From: Notamacropus eugenii
Lineage: Eukaryota; Chordata; Mammalia; Diprotodontia; Macropodidae
DNA: 64,000 nt
Reading direction: 5' to 3'
Assembly: GCF_028372415.1 (NCBI RefSeq)
Contig: NC_092879.1
Coordinates: 65,623,781-65,687,780 of the forward strand
Shown: one piece after another, positions 57,781 to 64,000 of the stretch
How the letters are laid out: each line of letters opens with the position of its first letter
How positions within the stretch are numbered: position 1 is the first letter of the stretch
The notes under the pieces: generated by a model
What the model saw: only the letters and a program-made list of their open reading frames with translations
Told to the model about the DNA's origin: nothing
The model's database searches: none
Program-made: the position numbers and the translations under genes

Positions 57781-58085
57781 CCCAGCCTAGTTATTTGACA
57801 TATTGACAGAAAACTAAAACTCGCTCTTTGACTAAATATGTGGGAGACAAAAGTAAAGGCTGGACACGCTGAGTTGCCTCCGTAACGTGAAAGGACCTAG
57901 CATAAGGTCCCTAACAGTGGAGATGAACATCTGTGGAAGTTTCTAGGGACCTCAGTTTACCTCATTAACTATTCTCTCCATAACATGCTTAGCAAATGGT
58001 CATCCAGCCTTTCCTTTAAATCCTTTCGCAAAGTGGGGGTGGGGGGGAGGCGCTGCTCTTCTGCAGAACATTTTGGGAAGGACAG
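57736..58085 (+). repeat. Large inverted repeat, left arm (about 350 bp)
   Basis: Reverse-complements to 59646-59991 with about 20 differences over 350 bp (hand count, ~94%), including an uninterrupted identical run of more than 120 bp around 57900-58027. Small indels lie near 57890 and in the G-run at 58035-58050. The arm contains a SINE head, unassigned sequence, and an L3 3' end-like part (AAATGGTCATCCAGCCTTTC). Confidence 0.95.
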
Positions 58086-58449
58086 TCCTTTGGGGACTGG
58101 GCTCAGAGCCTGCCGCTCCTCCTGGATGGTGGAAAATCACCCTCCCTTTGGGAAGTCTTTTATATATGGAGGCAGGCAGGGTAACTTGAGGCCAGGGTGA
58201 ATGGAGAAAGCTGGTGAGCGAGCTGAGTGGAGAGTCCATGGGGTCAAAAAGAAGGTAACTAATGAGATGCTGCACTTCACAGCTCAGAAAGCAATCCCCA
58301 CCCCGGGGCCCAGAAATGATTTCTTGGAGGAATCAGTGCACAGCAGTCTCCCAGGGGGTCTCCTTTGAAAGGGACAACAATCATTTGAATGTACAAATTC
58401 TGGTCTGTTTGTAAAAAAAAATAGCTTATGCAATTATTTTATAGTAACA
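58086..58449. other. Spacer of the inverted repeat, unassigned part
   Basis: No recognised feature. A 92-codon frame overlapping it is antisense to the arm and not gene-like. Confidence 0.4.
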
Positions 58450-58463
58450 CATTGTGTGCGTGT

Positions 58464-58533
<70 letters not shown>

Positions 58534-58660
58534 GACAGAGAGAGACAAAGAGAGAGAGAGACAGAGAGAGAGAGGTATAGGGGAGAGAAGGAGAGGAAGA
58601 AGAAGAGGGAGAGGGAGAAGAGAGACAGAAGAGAGGGTAGAGGAAGAGGGAAGAAAGAGG
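58450..58660. repeat. (TG)n(AG)n compound microsatellite
   Basis: About 20 TG units followed by ~160 bp of AG-rich repeats. It lies in the inverted-repeat spacer. Confidence 0.95.
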
Positions 58661-59025
58661 CAGCCATGGCACAGGGCTGGGAGACGGGAATGCCTGTATT
58701 CAAACCCTACCAATGACACTTGCTAGCTCTATGCGCCTCAAGCAAGTGCTTTAAGTGTAGTCTACTAAATTCACTGACTCATAAAATTAGAGGTAGAGAG
58801 AGGTTAGAAATTATCTAGTTTATCCCCTCCATTTTAAAAGGGAAGGAAAAAATTTTTCTGAGATCATACAATTATGTAAATGACAGAGTTGAGATTCAAA
58901 CCTAGGTCTTCTGGTTCCAAGTTCTATCCTCTTCCCACAGATGGGTAGCCATCTGTATTAGGGGAAGGAGACTCCCCACACTGGAAGTTCTTCCACACTG
59001 ATGAAATCTCAGATTTCACCCTTCC
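58661..59025. mobile_element. MIR-type fragments and a GAAATC-tail SINE end
   Basis: 58661-58770 sense MIR (GCCTGTATTCAAACCCTACC). 58775-58942 antisense MIR (GAGATTCAAACCTAGGTCTT). 58945-59020 resembles the GAAATCACAGG SINE tail (GGAGACTCCCCACACTGGAA, GATGAAATCTCAGA). Confidence 0.6.
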
Positions 59026-59194
59026 CTATCTACGTATGTGTTAGAATTTTTCTCTCACTCTGGCCCCTGATTACATTGTAAAATGTTAATTTGCTTCCTA
59101 AACCATACAACTGTGTCTTGTATTTATACTGTGCATCCTACTCAGCATTCAGTTTGGGGCCAATACTTTTTTTTAAAGAAATAGAAAAAAAATG

Positions 59195-59620
59195 GTCAAA
59201 GAGCAGCAACACAATACAATGGAAAGTCCCCAAGAAGCACTGCAATTAGAGTCACGAAGACTTGTATTCAAATCTGGCCATAGATGTTGACTATTACATG
59301 ATCTTGGGGACAATGTTTAACCTCTATCAATGAAGCTCATGATGGTGCCTACCTCCCAGGGTTGTCAGCTAACCTCCTGGCTCATAGTAAGCCCTGAGCA
59401 CTTAATAAGTGCTTGGGTTTTTTTTCCTTCCTTTGCCAAGTGTCATATGACCTAGATTTGAATCCTGATTCTGTCTCTTTCTGACTGTGTGACTTGGGCC
59501 AAATGATCCCCCTTCCTTACATTTCAGTTTCCTCATTTTAGTTTTCAAGATGAGGAGGTCGAACTAGATCATTTGAGATGTTTTCCAGCTCTGATATTCA
59601 GTGCTTCTTTGGAGGGTGAA
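59195..59620 (+). mobile_element. Two MIR/THER1-type SINEs
   Basis: 59205-59425: ACTTGTATTCAAATCTGGCC, TACCTCCCAGGGTTGTCAGC. 59445-59605: ATTTGAATCCTGATTCTGTC, GAGGTCGAACTAGATCATTT. Confidence 0.75.
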
Positions 59621-59645
59621 GAGTATAAAGAAAGCAAACTTTTTG

Positions 59646-59991
59646 CTGTCCTTCCCAAAATGTTCTGCAGAAGAGCAACACCTCCCCTCCCCCACTTCAT
59701 GAAAGGATTTAAAGGAAAGGCTGGATGACCATTTGCTAAGCATGTTATGGAGAGAATAGTTAATGAGGTAAACTGAGGTCCCTAGAAACTTCCACAGATG
59801 TTCATCTCCACTGTTAGGGACCTTATGCTGGTCCTTTCACCTTACGGAGGCAACTCAGCATGTCCAGCCTTTACTTTTGTCTCCCACAAATTTAGTCAAA
59901 GAGCGAGTTTTAGTTTTCTGTCAATATGTGAAATAACTAGACTGTGGTAATCTTTCTCAGCTATGTGGCTTTGTAGTGCCTGGAGTGCTGG
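59646..59991 (-). repeat. Large inverted repeat, right arm (about 346 bp)
   Basis: Mirror of 57736-58085. On the plus strand it runs from CTGTCCTTCCCAAAATGTTC to TTTGTAGTGCCTGGAGTGCT. The L3-derived piece reads in sense (AAAGGCTGGATGACCATTTG). The outer end lies in the head of a sense SINE that continues to about 60175. Confidence 0.95.
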
Positions 59992-60175
59992 AAAAAGCTA
60001 GAGAGCATTGGATTTGGACACCAAAGGCCAGGGTTCAAATCTCCATTATGCTACTTCTTGGCTTTTGCTACGTTGGCCACATTCCTTCTGTCCTCTGGAC
60101 CTCCAGTATCTCACCTATAAAATGTGATGATTGGAACAGATGACCACTAAGATCCCTTCCAACTCCGAATCCTCC
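59992..60175 (+). mobile_element. MIR-type SINE
   Basis: CCAGGGTTCAAATCTCCATT, ATGTGATGATTGGAACAGAT, TAAGATCCCTTCCAACTCCG. Its head overlaps the inverted repeat. Confidence 0.75.
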
Positions 60176-61084
60176 CCTTCAATGGCTTCTTTGCTTTTTC
60201 TGTTCTAGAAGAGGCTCTCTCCACTACATTAAGGATATGACCAAGCCCAGATCAAAGCATCTTACTTAGTGGAGCTGAGGAATCACCCATTTTCCTTCCA
60301 CACCTTTGGCTTTGTCTTGACATCACAGCCCAAACTAGAACACACTGCTTTCTTGCTGGGGCTGCCCCCTAATTTGTGGCTGAATTGTTTTATGCTGAAT
60401 ACCTCCACTACAACATGGGCGTTAATTCTCTTTGCAAAAGCAAATCATGTGCACATTCTATTCTCCTATGAGCAGCTGAAAGATGTAATTTGGTTGCCTT
60501 TGATTATATTATTATTTTCCACGTATCCAATCATTTGTCAATATGTCAACACTAAAATGATTAATGCTATTTGTTGGTACATCAGGAGTATTAATAACCC
60601 CATTAAAATGAAGTAGGTCATAAATATTCTCTGAGCTGATCAATGCAGCATATCATTATGGCAAGAACCCCAGTGGACTGAAAAGAGAACAAATCCATTT
60701 CCCTTGCCCTGAGTGGGGCACAAGGATAAGGCTTCTATCACTCAAACTCAAGAGATCAACATCACCCACTGACACAGGAAAGTGAGTCATTGGAAAAGTT
60801 CCTACAGAGTGGGGAACCTAGAACCCTGGGGAGAAAATGGCAGGTGGGTTGTACTTGGCTGTCTTAGTAAAGTACGTCATTTATCAACATGACCCTGTAG
60901 ATATCCCAGCCTTTCCTAGAAAGTATTTCACAGACCAGAGATAGGAAGCAACATGAGCTGAAAAGACAGAAACTCTTCGAACCACTCTAATCTTTCTGGT
61001 GTGGATTCTAAAATACAATAAACTTCCTTATTTGGGATTACTTTGTTTTCATTTTTTTTCACTTTGGGCCTGGGATTTCAGTCA
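60176..61084. other. No recognised repeat
   Basis: 0.9 kb without a known family. A 115-codon plus-strand frame at 60269-60616 has no recognisable domain. Confidence 0.45.
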
Positions 61085-61862
61085 ATAGTCAATAAACATT
61101 TATGGAGTGCCTATAGCCTGATATATGCCAGGCTTTGTGCTAAGTGCTGGGGATACAAAGAGAGGCAAAAGACAGTCCCTGCCTTCAAGGAGCTCACAGT
61201 CTAATGGGGGAGACAACATATGAACAAATATATGTGTGTATACATAAATATGTATATGTATATATCAAGCTATATTCAGGATAAATAGAAAATAATTAAC
61301 AGGGAAGGAATTGGAATTACGAGAGGTTGGAGAAGGCTTCCTGTAAAAGGTGGGATTTTAGTTGGGACATAAAGGAAGCCAGGGAGATCAGTAGCTGGAG
61401 CAGAGGAGGGAGAGCAGCCCAGGCATGGGGAACAGCCAGAGAAAATTCCCAGGGAAAAGAGATGGATTCTTGTTTGATGGACTGCCAGGAGGCCATTGTC
61501 ATGGGACTGAAGAGTATGTGTTAGGAAATAAAGTGTAGAAAGACTAGAAAGGTAGAAGGGGGTGTGTTACGAAAGACTTTGAGTGCCAAACAAAGCATTT
61601 TATATTTGATCCTGGAGGCAGTAGGGAGCCACTGGAGTTTAATGGGGGCGGAGGGGGTGGTGGTGACATGATCAGACTTGTGCTTTAAGAAAATGATTTT
61701 AGTGACTGAATGGAAGGTGGACTGGAGTGGGGAGAGACTTGGGGCAGCTATTGCAGTAATCTAAGCATGAGGTGATGAGGACCTGTACTAGACTGGGAGC
61801 GGTGTCAGAAGAGAGAAATGGGTGTGTTTGAGAGATGTGGCAAAGGTGGCAGGGGTGCATTT
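61085..61862 (-). mobile_element. L2 LINE, ORF2 C-terminus and 3' end, antisense
   Basis: AATAAACATTTATGGAGTGC, AAGTGCTGGGGATACAAAGA, GGAGCTCACAGTCTAATGGG, GGAGCCACTGGAGTTTAATG, GGACTGGAGTGGGGAGAGAC. The best preserved antisense L2 in the window, with no open frame. A short (TATG)-like tract at 61228-61265 lies within it. Confidence 0.85.
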
Positions 61863-61864
61863 CT

Positions 61865-62050
61865 GGTGCAGAACTTCCCTACACCACCGCGGATAAACAA
61901 ATCCTCTGTACGTGCCTTATAGTCTTACAAAGTTGTCTGGGGGCATTGCAGGCCTAAGCAACTGCCCAGAGACCAGTATGCTGGCTAGTGCACATCAAAG
62001 GTGGGACACTAAGTCCCTGTCCACTATGCCATACTACTTCTTGCAATAAT
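61865..62050 (-). mobile_element. tRNA-type SINE, antisense, GAAATCACAGG-tail subfamily
   Basis: TGCAGAACTTCCCTACACCA, CTTATAGTCTTACAAAGTTG, CAACTGCCCAGAGACCAGTA. Confidence 0.6.
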
Positions 62051-62054
62051 AATA

Positions 62055-62292
62055 AAATCCCTCATATTTATTTGGTACTCTCTGGTTCTCAAAGTGTCAT
62101 CCTATCTGGTCCGTCCAACAATCTGCTGAGGTAAGTTATGTGAGTATCATTAAATGTTACTACCCTTGTGTTATAGGTGAGGGTACAGAGGCTCAACCAG
62201 GTTAAGAGATTTGACTAAGGACACACAGCTGCTAAGTGATGGAGTTATGCTACCTCATACCTAGGCCTTTTGACTCTCAAGCCAATACTCCT
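62055..62292 (-). mobile_element. MIR/THER1-type SINE, antisense
   Basis: CATATTTATTTGGTACTCTC, GGTACAGAGGCTCAACCAGG, ACACAGCTGCTAAGTGATGG. Confidence 0.75.
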
Positions 62293-63344
62293 TTCTTGAT
62301 ACCCAACTGACCCAATGGTCATTCTTCCTCTCTTGACTAGCAATGGATAATGTCCCTCCTTTTATTTCTTCAGGGTCTGATGTAGACCTCTCAAAGAGAG
62401 ACCTTTGAAGTAACTAAAAGTAGATTCAAACTATAAATTTGTAAATGTAAAACATCTTCAAAGTTTGGGTAACATACTTTCACATGTGAAGAAATTGCAT
62501 TTTATTAAGAATAACAGTACCATGTGCCTCTGGGCAAGTCACCAAAGCTTTCAGTGACCCAGGGGACTCTCTACAACCCCCTACATTGCAAATCAAGTGT
62601 AAATATGCAATGGTAGAGGAACTTCCTTCCTCAGCACTCCCTACGCAGATGAAATCAAAGGATCTAGTCACTCCCTACCCCATCCCACCCCCACCAAGAA
62701 CAAAAGAATGGTGCCAGCTCTGAAATCCAGGTTCATGGATGACTAAAGCTCCCGAGAATCTTTGGGGGGTTGGCCTGGAGGACTGTCCATCGATACCCGT
62801 GGTGAGAAAACAACTTACTATGACAGATGGTTCCCTGTTTGTAAAGAGTAAATTAGAGAAGAACTAGGGGTCAAAGGAGAATGATAAAGATCTGGACTTC
62901 CTGAAAGTGCAAGGGATTAACCAAGTGGACAATTAGGAAAGAGAACCAGGAGAATGCCTTTGGATCTTGTGCGGAGAAAACATTCCCAGTCTGTCTCAGT
63001 GTGGCAATCAAGTGCATGGCACTGGGTGGAGCTGCATTTTAGCATGTGACCTTCTGCTCTGGTGGTGTCTCTTGGCATGGGGCTGGCTGGTCACACAAAA
63101 GCCCAATCTTGCAGCAGAGAACAGAAGTGGGCAGGTCCTACCAGGCAGGGAAAGCTTTGAGGAGAGGCCAGGGAATGACCTGGGTAGCCGGTGGCCAAAG
63201 AACAGCTTAGCTAGTGGGAAGAGACTCATTGCCAAAAGGTTGGCCACCAGGTGGTGTGAAGTCATTGACAAGTGAGCAATGGAGGGAGCCTAACTGCCAA
63301 GGAAATTTCAGATTCTGCGAGCATTGAAATCTCCGTGTTTACTG
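62293..63344. other. No recognised feature
   Basis: About 1 kb unassigned. Overlapping ~100- and ~87-codon frames on opposite strands (62967-63275) show no family resemblance. Confidence 0.45.
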
Positions 63345-63492
63345 TTATTAAGTGACAGGCATGCAGTATGCAAGCATTGCTGAAACCCCTATATCTTGCC
63401 AGGCTCCAAGCTGAGTGCTACAGGGGTAGTAACAAGAAACCAGACAGTCCCTGTCTTCAAGGAGATTACATACTATGGGGGGGACATTGCAT
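63345..63492 (-). mobile_element. L2 LINE 3' end, antisense
   Basis: CCAGGCTCCAAGCTGAGTGC, AGTCCCTGTCTTCAAGGAGA. Confidence 0.65.
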
Positions 63493-63869
63493 ACACATGG
63501 AAGTAGAGATCAGATACCCATGAAGAAAATGATGAGTCTTCCACCATATTCCTTTTCAAGTTGACGGCAGCTCCTGAAGGTTATCTGTTTGGGCCTGGGA
63601 GCCAGTGGGTAGGACTAGGGAGCTGCAATCTGCACTAGTGAAGGGGGCATTGACACAGCACCATGCACTCATGGTTCCCTGGAAATACTGAAATAGAACC
63701 ATCAGCACAGGGAGTTATCACCCTCTGAGAGTAGCATTAGTGACCAACTGTAGTCAGGAACTTGGTTCTTAAATCCAAATTCTTTAATTTAAAGAAAAAA
63801 GTTTCCATCTTATGTTCCAGGCATAGCCTTTGGCATCGGGCTCATTTACAAATGGTTCTTTTCAGAGCA
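63493..63869. other. No recognised feature
   Basis: Unassigned. Confidence 0.4.
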
Positions 63870-64000
63870 TGTGCAGCTTAAATATTCTTTAACCCCATTT
63901 TACAGATGAGAGAATGGAGACTTATGGAAGTGAAATATTGTGCTACGGCCACCTAGCCAGCACATGCTGAATCTGGGGCCTCAAGTTCATCTCTCCAAGG
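63870..64000 (-). mobile_element. MIR-type SINE, antisense, cut by the window edge
   Basis: AACCCCATTTTACAGATGAG, GGCCACCTAGCCAGCACATG. Continues past 64000. Confidence 0.6.

Noticed and set aside
58426-58726. Several overlapping open frames on both strands
   Set aside because: Translations of the TG/AG compound microsatellite (HTHT, SLSL, RERE).
57736-59991. DNA transposon with long terminal inverted repeats
   Set aside because: The arms contain SINE and L3 fragments, there is no flanking duplication, and the spacer holds no transposase.
60269-60616. 115-codon plus-strand frame with hydrophobic stretches
   Set aside because: No match to any family I know and no gene context. Hydrophobicity is expected from T-rich DNA.

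Overview
The window reads as nuclear DNA of a marsupial mammal. The evidence is the repeat content. There are tRNA-derived SINEs ending in an RTE-like tail (for example 6742-6998 and 25815-26050). There are L1 copies whose 5' end reads, on the minus strand near 36197, GGGCAGAGCCAATATGACAG, the marsupial L1 5' signature. There is also a dense background of old L2, L3/CR1, MIR/THER1-type and hAT elements. Which marsupial it is cannot be told from the sequence alone. No repeat name here was checked against a database; family calls rest on recognising consensus stretches.

No intact protein-coding gene, spliced gene structure or functional RNA gene could be supported, so the window looks like an intergenic or intronic gene desert. 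The one recognisable gene-derived sequence is a full-length retroposed ferritin heavy chain copy at 30459-31371. It has 5' UTR with an iron-responsive element, an intronless 183-codon reading frame broken by one missing base, an AATAAA signal, a poly(A) tail and 15-bp flanking duplications. Two diverged but full-length 7SL (SRP) RNA pseudogenes lie at 11415-11708 (minus) and 39636-39925 (plus).

Layout. 1-845: degenerate tandem array with a ~340-bp period, running off the left edge. 0.9-8.3 kb: SINEs, L1 3' end, L3 and L2 pieces. 8.6-9.9 kb: antisense L1 ORF2. 11.4 kb: 7SL pseudogene. 13.9-14.8 kb: long antisense L2. 16-21.5 kb: L3, L2, an antisense L1 3' end and a SINE nested in an L2. 22.2-24.3 kb: paired palindromic hAT elements among MIRs. 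25.7-28.4 kb: a broken-up antisense L3. 30.4-31.4 kb: ferritin retrocopy. 32.2-38.8 kb: L3, then a sense L1 ORF2 interrupted by an internally deleted antisense L1, a SINE and an inverted L1 piece. 39.6 kb: second 7SL pseudogene. 44.2-44.7 kb: SINE within SINE. 52.5-53.9 kb: the longest L3/CR1 copy. 57.7-60.0 kb: a ~350-bp, ~94% identical inverted repeat around a 1.56-kb spacer. 61-62.3 kb: L2 and SINEs.

There is no operon or pathway here. The relationships between features are insertion histories, several readable from target-site duplications. The observations most worth following are the large inverted repeat, the nearly intact ferritin retrocopy with its IRE, the left-edge tandem array, the two 7SL pseudogenes and the L1-in-L1 insertion.
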